The notes below the pieces were generated by a model. That model did not search any database. It had not been told where the DNA came from and saw nothing but the letters and a program-made list of their open reading frames with translations. Position numbers and translations under genes: made by a program. From assembly GCA_028279445.1 (NCBI GenBank), contig JANQNT010000008.1, forward strand, positions 94,622 through 158,621: a stretch of DNA of 64,000 bases. Reading direction: 5' to 3'. The stretch comes from Tepidamorphaceae bacterium. Its GTDB lineage: Bacteria; Pseudomonadota; Alphaproteobacteria; Rhizobiales; Tepidamorphaceae. This document shows, piece after piece, positions 9,177 to 18,482 of this stretch (within the stretch, counting starts at the first letter, position 1; the number at the start of each line of letters is the position of its first letter).

Positions 9177-9787
9177 GATATGTCCTCACCGGTTCGCCGG
9201 CGGCCGCGCAACTGCACGTAGAGCGCGCCGGAGCCGCCATGCTCACGACCGGCCGTCTGGAACCCGGCGACGACGGACCGGAACGGTGCGGTGGCGAGCC
9301 AGGACGGCACCGCCTGGCGCAACACCCCGCGATCGCCCTCGGCCCACCAGTCCGTTTCCGCGCTGCCCGAGCGACCCTTGCCGGTAATCACCAGGACAAC
9401 CTTGTGACCGGAGCCATGCGCCGCACGCAGGAAGCCTAAAAGCCGGTGATGGGCTTCTGTCTGCTTCATGCCGTGCAGGTCGATGCGCGCATCCGGCGTG
9501 CCGACGCGCTTCAGCCGGCGCGCCGCGCTCTGGTCGAGCCTGGGCAGCGAGGGCTTCGCCGTCGCAACGATGGCACGCGGGGGTGGCTGCAGGATCGGCC
9601 CGGCCGGTTTCACCTTGCGTGGTTTCGGATCGGTGGCCGGAGCGGCTGGCTCGACGGACTTGTCCGGTTTGACCAGCTTTGCCGCGTCCCGCCTGGCGCG
9701 TGCACGGGTTTGCGGATCGAGCGGCTTTATGCTGTCGGCGACACGGGCCCAGTCAGCAGCGTCCTTGTCGCTGAGGCGGCGGGGCAT
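9173..9787 (-). CDS. Smr-domain protein
   Basis: A 204-aa protein: a charged, Pro/Lys-rich N-terminal half, then a C-terminal Smr (MutS2-type nuclease/RNA-binding) domain with DLHGMKQTEAHHRL and VLVITGKGRSG, ending with a GGSGALYVQLRGRRR strand. The start at 9787 (MPRRLSDKDAADWARV) was preferred because it sits 13 nt after the mltA stop and opens like other rhizobial Smr proteins. It is co-transcribed with mltA and the XRE gene. Nuclease activity is a family property and was not tested here. Confidence 0.88.
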   Translation of the reverse strand: MPRRLSDKDAADWARVADSIKPLDPQTRARARRDAAKLVKPDKSVEPAAPATDPKPRKVKPAGPILQPPPRAIVATAKPSLPRLDQSAARRLKRVGTPDARIDLHGMKQTEAHHRLLGFLRAAHGSGHKVVLVITGKGRSGSAETDWWAEGDRGVLRQAVPSWLATAPFRSVVAGFQTAGREHGGSGALYVQLRGRRRTGEDIS

Positions 9788-9800
9788 GACATCCTCCCGC

Positions 9801-11042
9801 CTATTTCGCCGCCGGGACCCGTCGCGGCAGCAGCACGACGAAGTCCGCCGGGTGATTGACACCTCCGGCCGCCACACCGGCATCACTGCCGGTGCCCCAG
9901 AACAAATCACCCCGCGCCGGACCCCGGATCGCCGAGCCCGTGTCCTGGGCGATCATGAGCTGCTGAAACGCCTCGCTGGCGCCCGAAGGACCGGTGGGCA
10001 GGTCGGCGCTGATGTGCAAAGGAAGGCCGTAACCCATGAAGGCCGGATCGATGGCGATGCTGCGCTTTGGCGTCAGGGCAACGCCCTCCGCGCCGATAGG
10101 ACCGAGCGTTTCCGCCAGACCTTCGATGACGCGGAAGAACACATAGGACCGGTTGACGGCGAGAATGTCCGGGGCGACGTCCGGATTGGCCTTCAGCCAG
10201 GTCTTCATCGCCTCGGCGGTGAGACCGGCGGCCGCGACCAGGCCGCGTTCGATCATGACGCGTCCAGCCGAGGCATAGGGGTAGCCGTTCTTGCCGGCAT
10301 AGCCGAGCCGCAGACTGCGGCCATCGGCGAGGCGCACGCGCACCGACCCCTGGATATGGACGAAATAGGCATCGACGTCGTTTTCCAGCCAGACCAGCGG
10401 CTCCAGGCCGGCCCAGTTGGCGGGGTCGGACAGCGCGGCACGGTCCGGGTATGGCTCAAGGCCTTGCCCGGTGCGCCGGGCAGCCGCCAGTCCGACGGGC
10501 GCGTCGGCGGGGCGTTTGTCGGGATCGAAGATCACCAGGTCGTCGGGCAGGGCAAAGAGTGGCGCGATGAAACGCTCGTCCCGCGTCAGCGCACCGTCCA
10601 GAACCGGTTCGTAATAAGCGGTGACGCGCCCGCGCGCGCCGTCCGGCAGAACAACGCGATGTGGCCGGAACCAGGTCTCGAAGAAGGCGCGGGACCCGTC
10701 ACGGTCCGACGTGACGTCTCCAGCCGCCAGCAGAGCAGCGCAGGCGCGCTCAAGGGCTGGATCATGACGCGGCGGTGCGGACGACCGGCTGGCCTCGGCG
10801 GCGCGGGTAGCATCCTCGTCCTGCCGGTGTGGTCCCTCGCAGGAGCGGGCGAATGCGGCAAGGGCCGCCGCGTGATCGTCGGCGTCCCAACCGGGTATGT
10901 CGGCGTAGCTGACCGGCACATAGCTGATGCCGGGTTCGGCCTGGACGGCCTGAATGTTCGCGGAGCTCATGACCGCGACCATGCCGGCAAGGCCCAGGAA
11001 GCGGCGGCAAATCGGCAGCAATGCCGTGGGCGGGAATGCCAT
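9801..11042 (-). CDS. mltA: Membrane-bound lytic murein transglycosylase A
   Basis: Cleaves peptidoglycan strands to 1,6-anhydromuropeptides in the periplasm. The 413-aa protein has a signal sequence (RRFLGLAGMVAVMSS... cleaved around residue 35), a MltA barrel domain (FFETWFRPH; GRVTAYYEPVLDG; VHIQGSVRVRLADG; GYAGKNGYPYASAGR) and a C-terminal 3D domain. The 3D domain holds conserved aspartates in IAQDTGSAIRGPARGDLFWG. No lipobox cysteine is evident, so it may be soluble rather than lipid-anchored. The order tim44-mltA-smr next to secB is common in Rhizobiales. Confidence 0.94.
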   Translation of the reverse strand: MAFPPTALLPICRRFLGLAGMVAVMSSANIQAVQAEPGISYVPVSYADIPGWDADDHAAALAAFARSCEGPHRQDEDATRAAEASRSSAPPRHDPALERACAALLAAGDVTSDRDGSRAFFETWFRPHRVVLPDGARGRVTAYYEPVLDGALTRDERFIAPLFALPDDLVIFDPDKRPADAPVGLAAARRTGQGLEPYPDRAALSDPANWAGLEPLVWLENDVDAYFVHIQGSVRVRLADGRSLRLGYAGKNGYPYASAGRVMIERGLVAAAGLTAEAMKTWLKANPDVAPDILAVNRSYVFFRVIEGLAETLGPIGAEGVALTPKRSIAIDPAFMGYGLPLHISADLPTGPSGASEAFQQLMIAQDTGSAIRGPARGDLFWGTGSDAGVAAGGVNHPADFVVLLPRRVPAAK

Positions 11043-11081
11043 GTGCGTACGGGGCGCGGCGGGCGCAACAGGTTGCTCCGG

Positions 11082-11780
11082 TCAGTCCGCCTCGCCCTCA
11101 GGCGATTCGGTCGACACGAGCTTCCAGTTCGGATCGCGGCTTGAGGTGTCACGGGAGAACGACCAGACATCGGTCACCGTGGAGACTTCACTTGGGTCGC
11201 CGGCCACGACCTCGCCAGCAGAATCGAACGTCGCGCTGACGATCTGCGATACCACGGTCACGGTGACGGTTGCCGTCTTGCCGGCCAGCGCGGCATCGGT
11301 CATTTCCACGCGATCGATACCCACAAAGCTCGATTCCACGCTCTCGCCACGGGACTCGCGATCGGCGATCGCCGCGATGAAGCCGTCATAGACCTCGCGC
11401 GACAGCAGCGGACGCAAGGTGTGGCGGTCGCCGGCGGCAAAGGCGGTGACGATCATCTCATAGGCCTGGCGGGCACCATCGAGGAAGTGCTGCGGATCGA
11501 AGGAGGGATCGGCGGCGCGGATGCCGGCAAGCGTGCGGTCGAGCGGCGTTTGCGGTTCCGCCGGCTCCCCGGTTTCGCTGTTGCTGGCGGCCGGCGCATC
11601 GGTGCGGCCCGGCAGCGGCACGACCTTGTCCTCGGCGGCAGTCTCGCGCTGACGCGCCATGTGCTCGCCGGTGGGGCGCTCGTGGCCGGTGCGCCGGCCC
11701 AGAACGTTGCGCAACCGCAGGAAGATGATCACCGCGATCACCAGGAAAATGATGGTGTAGATATCGAAAAACTGGTTCAT
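11082..11780 (-). CDS. Tim44/TimA-like domain membrane protein
   Basis: A 232-aa protein with a single N-terminal transmembrane helix (FDIYTIIFLVIAVIIFLRLRNVLGRRTG), a polar linker, and a C-terminal Tim44-like domain at about residues 90-225 (FLDGARQAYEMIVTAFAAGD; LLSREVYDGFIAAI; DVWSFSRDTSSRDPNWKLVST). Bacterial relatives are thought to act at the inner membrane near protein translocation; the specific job is unknown. The start at 11780 places the membrane helix at the very N-terminus as in the family. secB lies about 1 kb away. Confidence 0.9.
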   Translation of the reverse strand: MNQFFDIYTIIFLVIAVIIFLRLRNVLGRRTGHERPTGEHMARQRETAAEDKVVPLPGRTDAPAASNSETGEPAEPQTPLDRTLAGIRAADPSFDPQHFLDGARQAYEMIVTAFAAGDRHTLRPLLSREVYDGFIAAIADRESRGESVESSFVGIDRVEMTDAALAGKTATVTVTVVSQIVSATFDSAGEVVAGDPSEVSTVTDVWSFSRDTSSRDPNWKLVSTESPEGEAD

Positions 11781-12091
11781 TGCCCGAAACGTACCGTCCG
11801 GCGGCGTGTGCCGCAATCGACGCGCCGCAACCAAATCGCCGCAACTTGAGTTCAGCCCAGTCAGTCGGGCCAGGCACCCGCCCGGTGCCGCAATCGCTGG
11901 CCCCGAACAAGGCGGGGGCCACACAACCAAGGCGTCCAGTCAACCGGCGCGGAACACTGGCCCGAGCGAACGAGCCGCCAAAGGCTCGCAAGGTGCTGTT
12001 CGCCCTAATATGTATGCATTGCCGGCTGTGGGTCCAGAGAAGATGCGCCGCCGGGTGCCGGTAAAGCAACGCCAATCCGCGAAAGTGCCTA
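11781..12091. other. Divergent intergenic region, tim44-like / fxsA
   Basis: This 311-nt region must carry the promoters of both divergent genes. I see no convincing -35/-10 pair, conserved hairpin or short gene. TAATAT at 12006-12011 could be a -10 for fxsA but has no matching -35. Confidence 0.5.
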
Positions 12092-12598
12092 ATGAGACGC
12101 CTTTTTCCGCTCCTCGGACTGCTGTTTCTGACGATCCCGCTGATCGAAATCGCGCTGTTCATCGCGATTGGCGACAAAATCGGCCTGCTTGCCACCATCG
12201 CGATCGTGATCGCGACCGGAGTGATCGGCGCCGGCGTCATCTCCCGCCAGGGCCTTGCGGTGATCGAGACCATGCAGAAGGACATGGACGCCGGGAACCT
12301 GCCGGTCCGGCCGGTGCTGGATGGGGTCATGCTGATCGCGGCAGCTTTGTTGATGATCACGCCCGGTTTCTTCACCGATGCGCTGGGCCTGGTGCTGGCG
12401 ATCCCGCAGGCGCGACATTTCGCGGCGGGGCTCCTGCAGCGTTTCGTGAAGCTGCGCCAGGCCACCACGTACTATGAGTACCGAAGCTACGAGGCCGACC
12501 GTCAGCCGCGCCGACCGGATGGCGGCGGACCGGTCATCGAAGGCGAGATTGTCGATGACCAGGAGGAGCCGCGGGAGAACGATCCGCCGCGGCGCTGA
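12092..12598 (+). CDS. fxsA: FxsA-family membrane protein
   Basis: A 168-aa inner-membrane protein. Hydrophobic segments occur at about residues 5-27 (LLGLLFLTIPLIEIALFIAIG), 30-50 and 75-105 (LDGVMLIAAALLMITPGFFTDALG); the last motif is typical of FxsA. In E. coli, overexpressed FxsA relieves F-plasmid exclusion of phage T7; its normal role is unclear. The tail is polar with an acidic end. It stands between the tim44-like gene and secB. Confidence 0.92.
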   Translation: MRRLFPLLGLLFLTIPLIEIALFIAIGDKIGLLATIAIVIATGVIGAGVISRQGLAVIETMQKDMDAGNLPVRPVLDGVMLIAAALLMITPGFFTDALGLVLAIPQARHFAAGLLQRFVKLRQATTYYEYRSYEADRQPRRPDGGGPVIEGEIVDDQEEPRENDPPRR

Positions 12599-12745
12599 AC
12601 GGCGCATCGGATCACGATGGCTTGTCGCCGACGCTTGTGCGTGTTAGCGACCCTGCCACTGGTCGCAGCACAGCCTTGGGGTCATGACCCTGACATTTGA
12701 TGCGGCGTGCAGCCGGACCAGCAGCACTCATCGAACGGACCGATC

Positions 12746-13243
12746 ATGGCAGAAGACACCAACGAGGCCGCCGGCGCGGCACAGACAGCGCCGTCCATCA
12801 ACATCATGGGCCAGTTCATCAAGGATCTGTCCTTCGAAAGCCCGAATCCGGCCGCGGCCCTGCAGAGCTATCAGGGCAAGGCACCGCCGATGAACGTGTC
12901 GGTGAATGTCGGTGGCAAGGCCTTGTCGGACAACGACTTCGAGGTCGACCTGTCCATCGAGGCGAAGGCCGGTGAGGATAACGCGCTGGTGTTCAACCTG
13001 GAGCTTGTCTACTCGGCCGTGCTGCGGGTCGACAATGTGGGCCCCGACCAGATGCACCCGGTGGTGTTCATCGAGGGACCGCGCATGCTGTTTCCGTTCG
13101 CACGCCAGATCGTCGCCAGCGTGACCGGATCGGGCGGCGTTCCCCCGGTGCTGCTACAGCCCATCGACTTCATAGGCCTGTATCGCCAGCGCATGCAGGA
13201 ACTGGCCAAGGAAAACGGCGGCGCACCGACCGCCACCGCCTGA
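12746..13243 (+). CDS. secB: Protein-export chaperone SecB
   Basis: Tetrameric cytosolic chaperone that holds preproteins unfolded and hands them to SecA. The 165-aa protein has INIMGQFIKDLSFESPNP, then the beta-sheet core (VNVGGKAL, VDLSIEAKA), the LLQPIDFIGLYRQR helix and a short acidic/Ala tail. The start MAEDTNEAAG at 12746 follows CGATC rather than a strong ribosome site, but it is the only in-frame ATG giving the normal length. It is a single-gene unit converging on dnaQ. Confidence 0.95.
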   Translation: MAEDTNEAAGAAQTAPSINIMGQFIKDLSFESPNPAAALQSYQGKAPPMNVSVNVGGKALSDNDFEVDLSIEAKAGEDNALVFNLELVYSAVLRVDNVGPDQMHPVVFIEGPRMLFPFARQIVASVTGSGGVPPVLLQPIDFIGLYRQRMQELAKENGGAPTATA

Positions 13244-13252
13244 CGAACCCCA

Positions 13253-13954
13253 TCAATCGGCCGTGGAATAACCGTTCCACAAGGCGTTTTCGCCAAGGGC
13301 ATCGACGAACGCACGATGAGCGTGGCGCTCTGCGTCGTTCAGACGTGAGGGGAGTGTACCGGGACGCGGCCGGGCGCGCCCTGCGGGACCATCCTTCTCG
13401 CTGCCGCCATCGATATGCGCGGTCAGGCTCAACGCCGTCTGCCGGCCACCGATCAGCTCAAGATAGACATCGGCCAGGATTTCGGAATCCAGCAAGGCAC
13501 CGTGATAGGTGCGCTGGGAATTGTCGACACCGTAGCGCCGGCACAGGTCGTCCAGCCGGTTGCCCCCGCCTGGATGTTTCTGGCGGGCGATCAGCAGCGT
13601 ATCGATGACGCGCTCGAAGCTCAGCGTCGGCCGGCCGGCCGTTTCCAGCTCGAAGTTCAGGAATGGCACATCGAAGCCGGCATTGTGGATGATCAGCGGA
13701 TCGTCGGCGATGAAGGCCAGGAACGCATCGGCGATCTCGGCGAAGACCGGCTTGTCGACGAGCTTGTCGTTGCTGATGCCGTGGATCGCCACCGCTTCGG
13801 CAGGCACGTCGCGTTCGGGATTGATGTAGTGCTGGAAGGTCTCGCCGCTCGGTACGTGGTTGATCAGCTCGACGCAGCCGATCTCGATGATGCGATCGCC
13901 GTCCTCACGGAAGCGAAGTCCGGTGGTCTCGGTATCAAGAACGATTTCGCGCAT
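13253..13954 (-). CDS. dnaQ: DNA polymerase III epsilon subunit, 3'-5' proofreading exonuclease
   Basis: Proofreading subunit of the replicase. The 233-aa protein has Exo I DTETTGL (Asp7, Glu9), Exo II HNAGFDVPFLNFEL and Exo III YHGALLDSEILADVYLEL, the DEDDh set. The C-terminal 55 residues, rich in Arg and Pro, would hold the polymerase alpha-binding part. It begins a leftward-reading group with coaE, aroE, maf and ppsR upstream of it, the arrangement seen beside alphaproteobacterial origins. Confidence 0.96.
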   Translation of the reverse strand: MREIVLDTETTGLRFREDGDRIIEIGCVELINHVPSGETFQHYINPERDVPAEAVAIHGISNDKLVDKPVFAEIADAFLAFIADDPLIIHNAGFDVPFLNFELETAGRPTLSFERVIDTLLIARQKHPGGGNRLDDLCRRYGVDNSQRTYHGALLDSEILADVYLELIGGRQTALSLTAHIDGGSEKDGPAGRARPRPGTLPSRLNDAERHAHRAFVDALGENALWNGYSTAD

Positions 13955-13980
13955 GCGCGTTGGCCTCCCACTGCGGGACT

Positions 13981-14601
13981 CTAGCTCCGCGCGAGGCGAT
14001 TCGCATAGGCGCTTCCGGGCATGCAGGCAACGGACCGCAGCAGGTCGTCGACGGCCTTCTCGGCGACCGCGAAACCCTCACCCGTCGGGATCACCACATG
14101 GGCGCGTTCGCGCTTTTGCGCGTCGCTCATCTGGCGGGCGAGGATCGCCTCGAACTTCTGTTCGTCCATGCCGGGACGCGCCAGCACCCGTTCGCGCTGT
14201 GTCTGCGCGGGTGCGGACACGACGGTGACAAGATCGCAGCGGTCGTCGATCCCGGACTCAAGCAGCAGCGGCACTTCGATGACGGCAACGCTCGAGCCGG
14301 CTTCCGCCGCGGCGGCCAGGAATGCGTCTTCGGCGGCCTGAACCAACGGATGGACGATCGCCTCCAGCCGTGCCATCGCCTTGGGATTGTCCAGCACGCG
14401 CCGGCCCAGTTCCTGGCGGTCGATGCGGCCGTCCTTCATGGTGCCGGGAAATGCCACCTCCACCTTGGGCGCCGCCTCGCCTGCATAAAGATCATGAACC
14501 GCCTGGTCGGCATCGAACACCGGTATGCCGCGGGCACGGAACATGCCAGCGGTTGCCGACTTCCCCATCCCGATCGATCCCGTCAGGCCGATGATCAGCA
14601 T
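13981..14601 (-). CDS. coaE: Dephospho-CoA kinase
   Basis: Last step of coenzyme A synthesis. The 206-aa protein starts MLIIGLTGSIGMGKSATAGM (P-loop), with the base-binding segment IPVFDADQAVHDLY and the lid region RVLARPGMDEQKFEAILARQMSD. The start at 14601 was chosen by the conserved MLIIGLTGSI N-terminus. It lies 10 nt after the aroE stop and 26 nt before dnaQ. The window thus holds both the first (coaA) and last CoA enzymes. Confidence 0.96.
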   Translation of the reverse strand: MLIIGLTGSIGMGKSATAGMFRARGIPVFDADQAVHDLYAGEAAPKVEVAFPGTMKDGRIDRQELGRRVLDNPKAMARLEAIVHPLVQAAEDAFLAAAAEAGSSVAVIEVPLLLESGIDDRCDLVTVVSAPAQTQRERVLARPGMDEQKFEAILARQMSDAQKRERAHVVIPTGEGFAVAEKAVDDLLRSVACMPGSAYANRLARS

Positions 14602-14611
14602 CCCGCCCTCG

Positions 14612-15451
14612 CTACAGGCTTGCCAGAACGTGGGCGCGAAGCTGTGCATCGACACTGGGCGTCACCCCGAACCAGCGTGCGAAACCCGGCACCGCCTGAT
14701 GCAGCAACATGCCCAGACCGTCGACGGTTGCAAGGCCGCGTGCACGCGCATGGGCAAGAAGCTCGGTCTCCAGGGGTACGTAGACGAGGTCGTTGACCAC
14801 CGCGCCGGCTGGCAAGCGCGAGAGATCGATTCGCAAGCGATCCGAACCCGCCATGCCAAGCGAGGTGGCATTGACGAGGATCACTGCATCGCGGAGGTGC
14901 CCGGACAGATCGTCGAAGCCGCAGGTCTCGATGCCGCTTCCACGTCCCCGAAACGACTGCGCCAGGGCGGAGGCCCGTTCGGGGGTGCGGTTGGCGATCA
15001 CGATGCGCGGAAATTCACGCGCGATCAGTCCTGCAACAACCGCACGAGCAGCACCGCCGGCACCCAGAACCACGGCGGTACGGTCCTGCCCGGCGTCCCA
15101 GCCCGGCGCCCCGGCATCGAGATTGGCGAGAAAACCGGTCATGTCGGTATTGCCGCCGATCCACTTGCCGGCGTCGCGCCAGACGGTGTTCACCGCACCG
15201 ATGTCGCGCGCGTCCGCGGTCAATTCGTCGAGCAGTGGCATGATCGCTTCCTTGTGGGGAACTGTCACGTTGCAGCCAACAAGACCAGCGTCCGCCATGC
15301 CTATGACGAAGCCGGCGAGATCTTCGGGTCGTACCGCCTGCTTGTCGTAACTGCCTTCGATGCCGAGCGTCTTGAGCCAATGGCCATGGATCAGCGGCGA
15401 GCGGGAATGCTCGATCGGCCAGCCGATGACGCATGCCTTGGGCCCGCTCAT
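14612..15451 (-). CDS. aroE: Shikimate dehydrogenase (NADP)
   Basis: Reduces 3-dehydroshikimate to shikimate in aromatic amino-acid synthesis. The 279-aa protein carries [17 protein letters not shown], the catalytic Lys in [10 protein letters not shown], the Asp in [10 protein letters not shown], the NADP-binding [13 protein letters not shown] and the ANRTPERA ribose/phosphate loop. The ATG at 15451 overlaps the maf stop by 4 nt. Confidence 0.96.
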   Translation of the reverse strand: MSGPKACVIGWPIEHSRSPLIHGHWLKTLGIEGSYDKQAVRPEDLAGFVIGMADAGLVGCNVTVPHKEAIMPLLDELTADARDIGAVNTVWRDAGKWIGGNTDMTGFLANLDAGAPGWDAGQDRTAVVLGAGGAARAVVAGLIAREFPRIVIANRTPERASALAQSFRGRGSGIETCGFDDLSGHLRDAVILVNATSLGMAGSDRLRIDLSRLPAGAVVNDLVYVPLETELLAHARARGLATVDGLGMLLHQAVPGFARWFGVTPSVDAQLRAHVLASL

Positions 15452-16083
15452 GTTTCGATTGCCCCTTGCCGGCGCAACTCCTCCAACAACGGCAGCAACG
15501 GCAGGCCGAGAATGGTGAAGTGGTCGCCGTCGATCGATGCGAAGAGCTGTGCGCCGAGGCCTTCCAGGCGGTAGCAACCGACGCTGCCGAGAACATCTTC
15601 CCCGGCGCGCGCCAGATAGCGCCCAACAAAGGCCGGAGACAGATCGCGCATGGTCAGCGCCGCGCTTGCGGTATGCCGCCAGAGCGTTTCGCCGGCGCGT
15701 GCCAGTGCGACGGACGCGTGCAGGTAATGAGTCTTGCCGGACAGGACCAGCAGGTTTCGGCGCGCTTCCTCCATGTCCGCCGGTTTCTGGAACAGTCGAT
15801 CACCCAGGCTGAGTGTCTGATCGCAGCCGATCACCAGCGCGGATGGATTCGCCTGCGAAACGTGCCCCGCCTTGGCTTCGGCCAGAACGGCGGCGACATC
15901 ATCGGCGGCAAGCGGCTCATCGCCACCGCGCAAGCCTTCGATCATTGTCGGCTCATCGAGCTCGGCGGGGATGATCGCGACATCGACGCCGGCATGCAGC
16001 AGCATATCCCGGCGCGTCGGACTGGCCGAGGCCAGAATCAACCGATCCGTCTGCCGCACCGAGCCATTGGCGATGTCATTCAC
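15448..16083 (-). CDS. maf: Maf-family nucleotide pyrophosphatase
   Basis: Hydrolyses non-standard or methylated nucleoside triphosphates (house-cleaning). The 211-aa protein has [19 protein letters not shown] at the N-terminus, [20 protein letters not shown] and a [16 protein letters not shown] block. I chose the GTG at 16083 because it overlaps the ppsR stop as GTGA, matching the 4-nt coupling of neighbouring genes, and gives the normal length. The Gly-Cys-Asp in the active-site loop is as in the alphaproteobacterial branch. Confidence 0.92.
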   Translation of the reverse strand: MNDIANGSVRQTDRLILASASPTRRDMLLHAGVDVAIIPAELDEPTMIEGLRGGDEPLAADDVAAVLAEAKAGHVSQANPSALVIGCDQTLSLGDRLFQKPADMEEARRNLLVLSGKTHYLHASVALARAGETLWRHTASAALTMRDLSPAFVGRYLARAGEDVLGSVGCYRLEGLGAQLFASIDGDHFTILGLPLLPLLEELRRQGAIET

Positions 16084-16922
16084 GCGGTGCTCTCTTCGGC
16101 GTAGCCGCGTTCGCTCAACAGGTTCATGACCGCCGCTGCCGTCTCCTCGATGGAGCGCCGCGTCACATCGATTGTCGCCCAACCGTTCCGGGCACACAGT
16201 TTGCGGGTCTCGGCGACTTCGGCGGCGACGGCGGCGCGATCGACATAGCTGGTGTCGTCGTCGGCGCGCAGGCTGAGCAGCCGGTGCTGGCGAATCTGCA
16301 CGATACGCTCCGGGCTGGCGATCAGACCGACAACGAGCGGCTTGGTCAGATCCGCCAGACCCGGCGGCAGGATCGCTCCGGGGACGATCGGTATGTTGGC
16401 GGCCTTGATGCCGCGGTTGGCCAGATAGATGCAGGTCGGCGTCTTCGAGGTGCGGCTGATGCCGAGCAACACCACATCGGCGTCCTCAAGCGCATCGGCG
16501 AACTGGCCGTCGTCGTGCACGAGGGCGAAATTGAGCGCATCGATGCGGCGGAAATACTCCTGGTCGAGAACATGCTGGCCAGCCACGCGAGGCGATTTCT
16601 CCGCGCCCAGGTAGGACTGAAAGGTCACCAGGATCGGGTCGAGCACCGACAGACAGGGCGCACCCAGTTCCTTGCAGGCGGATTCAAGGCGCTCGGCGAG
16701 TTCGGAATTGATGATCGTGTACAGCACGATGCCCGGTGCCGTCTCGATCTCCCGCAGCACCCGCTCCAGTTGCTGGGGCGAGCGCACCAGCGGATAGACA
16801 TGCTCGATGGCACGCACTTTCGGGTACTGGGCCGAGGCGGCGCGCGCCACGGTCATCAGGGTCTCGCCGGTCGAATCCGATACGAGATGCAGGTGAAAAT
16901 AGCTGCGCGAGGTCTCGGTCAT
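16080..16922 (-). CDS. ppsR: PEP synthase/PPDK regulatory kinase-phosphorylase (DUF299; RP001-type)
   Basis: Bifunctional Ser/Thr kinase and Pi-dependent phosphorylase that turns pyruvate,phosphate dikinase or PEP synthase off and on. The 280-aa protein has [19 protein letters not shown] at the N-terminus and the P-loop-like [22 protein letters not shown] near residue 150. [23 protein letters not shown] and [13 protein letters not shown] follow. It flanks the origin exactly as in Caulobacter and Rickettsia. Its promoter must lie within oriC. Confidence 0.94.
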   Translation of the reverse strand: MTETSRSYFHLHLVSDSTGETLMTVARAASAQYPKVRAIEHVYPLVRSPQQLERVLREIETAPGIVLYTIINSELAERLESACKELGAPCLSVLDPILVTFQSYLGAEKSPRVAGQHVLDQEYFRRIDALNFALVHDDGQFADALEDADVVLLGISRTSKTPTCIYLANRGIKAANIPIVPGAILPPGLADLTKPLVVGLIASPERIVQIRQHRLLSLRADDDTSYVDRAAVAAEVAETRKLCARNGWATIDVTRRSIEETAAAVMNLLSERGYAEESTA

Positions 16923-17083
16923 GACGGGAGAGGTTTACGCGAGGGCGGTCGTCGGTGTCGAGCAAATCCGGCACAGGTCCGAAGGTCTGCCGATTGACCG
17001 TCACGAAGTATTGGGTGGGGACAAGTCTGGAGAAATCGCCTCATGCCGCCGGGGTTGAAATGATGTCCGCAGACAATGCGCAT

Positions 17084-17092
17084 TCATGCACA
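17084..17092 (+). promoter_or_regulatory. DnaA-like box in oriC
   Basis: TCATGCACA differs from TTATNCACA only at position 2. It is the best DnaA box in the gap. Confidence 0.5.
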
Positions 17093-17183
17093 GCGTTTGA
17101 TCGGACTGTATGGTCGACCAGATTGTCCACCGGGGGTCCCGTCGCGGTTGTGAAAATGTCCGGCGCGTGTTGTGTGAAACTGG

Positions 17184-17198
17184 TTAACGAGAGGTTAA
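17184..17198. promoter_or_regulatory. CtrA binding site in oriC
   Basis: TTAA-CGAGAGG-TTAA, a perfect match to the TTAA-N7-TTAA CtrA recognition sequence. In Caulobacter, phospho-CtrA binds several such boxes in Cori and blocks replication in swarmer cells. Only one full box is visible here. Confidence 0.8.
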
Positions 17199-17209
17199 TC
17201 AAGGCGTTC
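17197..17209 (+). promoter_or_regulatory. IHF-like site overlapping the CtrA box
   Basis: AATCAAGGCGTTC matches WATCAANNNNTTR at all but the last position. It shares two bases with the CtrA box, so IHF and CtrA would compete, as reported for Caulobacter Cori. Confidence 0.5.
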
Positions 17210-17435
17210 GGTCTGTGCAGCGACGGGGAAAACAGAATTATTGCGGAGCCATTCCGGTGAACCGAATTCGGGAACGTGTGAATGGGCGATTTGTCCCCGA
17301 TTGCCCGCGACAAAAGAAGAAAGTGGATTCAAATAAGATTCATTCCATTGATCTGGTGTCCGCTGAAACGATAGTGAACAAACGGCCCACAGCAAACGAT
17401 CCGTAGCCACGCCTGTCACCAACCGGTTTTCGATC

Positions 17436-18482
17436 ATGACATCACCGTCTTCACCCAAGCGTCTGGTTTGCAGTGTTCTCGACGGTGAATCTGTCGAACG
17501 CGTTCCCGTATGGATGATGCGGCAAGCCGGTCGCTACCTTCCGGAGTATCAGCAAACACGTGCAGCGGCCGGGAGCTTTCTCGATCTTTGCTACAATCCG
17601 CAGCTTGCAACCGAGGTGACGCTGCAGCCGATACGCCGGTTCGGGTTCGATGCCGCGATCCTGTTCTCCGATATTCTTGTCGTGCCGCATGCACTGGGTC
17701 AGGACGTGCGCTTCGAAGAGGGCACCGGACCCGTGCTCGAGCCGGTGGATACGCCAGAGCGGATCGCGGAGCTGTCGTCCGGTCGGCTGCTCGATCATCT
17801 GGCGCCGGTCATCGAGACCGTGGCGCGGTTGCGCGAGGCGTTGCCGCGCGAAACGACCTTGCTTGGATTTTGCGGCGCGCCATGGACCGTGGCGAGCTAC
17901 ATGATCGCCGGCCAGGGAACGCCGGACCAGGCACCTGCACGGGTCTTCGCCTATCAGCAGCGGGATGCCATGGAGGCTCTCATCGCATTGCTGGTGGAAG
18001 CGTCGGCTGACTATCTGGTGGCGCAACTCAAGGCGGGCGCCGATGCGGTTCAGGTGTTCGATACCTGGGGCGGTAATCTGGCCGATGAGCTGTACGAACT
18101 GTTCGTCGTGGCTCCGACAGTGCGTATCGTCGAGCGGGTGCGGGAGAGTATACCCGGCGCGCGGATCATCGGGTTTCCGAAAGGTGCAGGGCCGAGGCTG
18201 CCGGAGTATTTCCGGCGTACCGGTGTGAATGCGGTCGGTGTCGACTGGGCGGCGTCGCGGACCTTCGTGCGTGATCAGGTGCAGGCGATCGGACCGGTGC
18301 AGGGCAACCTCGATCCCATGGCGCTGGTGGCTGGCGGTGAAGCGCTCGACGCCGCGGTCGATGCAACGATGGGGGCGTTCTCCGGCGGCCCGTTCATCTT
18401 CAATCTTGGGCATGGCATTGTCCCGCATACGCCAATCGCTCATGTGGAGCGCATGGTCGCTCGTGTGCGCGGAGCCCGATAG
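17436..18482 (+). CDS. hemE: Uroporphyrinogen decarboxylase
   Basis: Decarboxylates uroporphyrinogen III to coproporphyrinogen III in heme synthesis. The 348-aa protein has [17 protein letters not shown] (the conserved Arg-containing signature), [17 protein letters not shown] with the catalytic Asp, [14 protein letters not shown] and [12 protein letters not shown]. It is the first gene right of oriC and is followed without a gap by hemJ. Its promoter lies inside the origin region, so it may respond to CtrA. Confidence 0.97.
   Translation: MTSPSSPKRLVCSVLDGESVERVPVWMMRQAGRYLPEYQQTRAAAGSFLDLCYNPQLATEVTLQPIRRFGFDAAILFSDILVVPHALGQDVRFEEGTGPVLEPVDTPERIAELSSGRLLDHLAPVIETVARLREALPRETTLLGFCGAPWTVASYMIAGQGTPDQAPARVFAYQQRDAMEALIALLVEASADYLVAQLKAGADAVQVFDTWGGNLADELYELFVVAPTVRIVERVRESIPGARIIGFPKGAGPRLPEYFRRTGVNAVGVDWAASRTFVRDQVQAIGPVQGNLDPMALVAGGEALDAAVDATMGAFSGGPFIFNLGHGIVPHTPIAHVERMVARVRGAR

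Larger units (their letters stand above)
16923..17435. other. Chromosomal replication origin (oriC, Cori-like)
   Basis: This 513-nt non-coding gap lies between the divergent ppsR (RP001) and hemE genes, the place of the mapped origins of Caulobacter crescentus and Rickettsia. It contains a perfect CtrA box at 17184-17198, an IHF site overlapping it (17197-17209, 12 of 13 consensus bases) and a one-mismatch DnaA box at 17084-17092. Several weaker DnaA-like 9-mers occur (for example 17124-17132 and 17151-17159), plus two GATTC (GANTC, CcrM) sites at 17326 and 17337. The part from about 17310 to 17345 is clearly A+T-rich for this genome and could unwind. The lack of strong DnaA boxes is also seen in Caulobacter. 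Replication here is inference. Confidence 0.85.
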
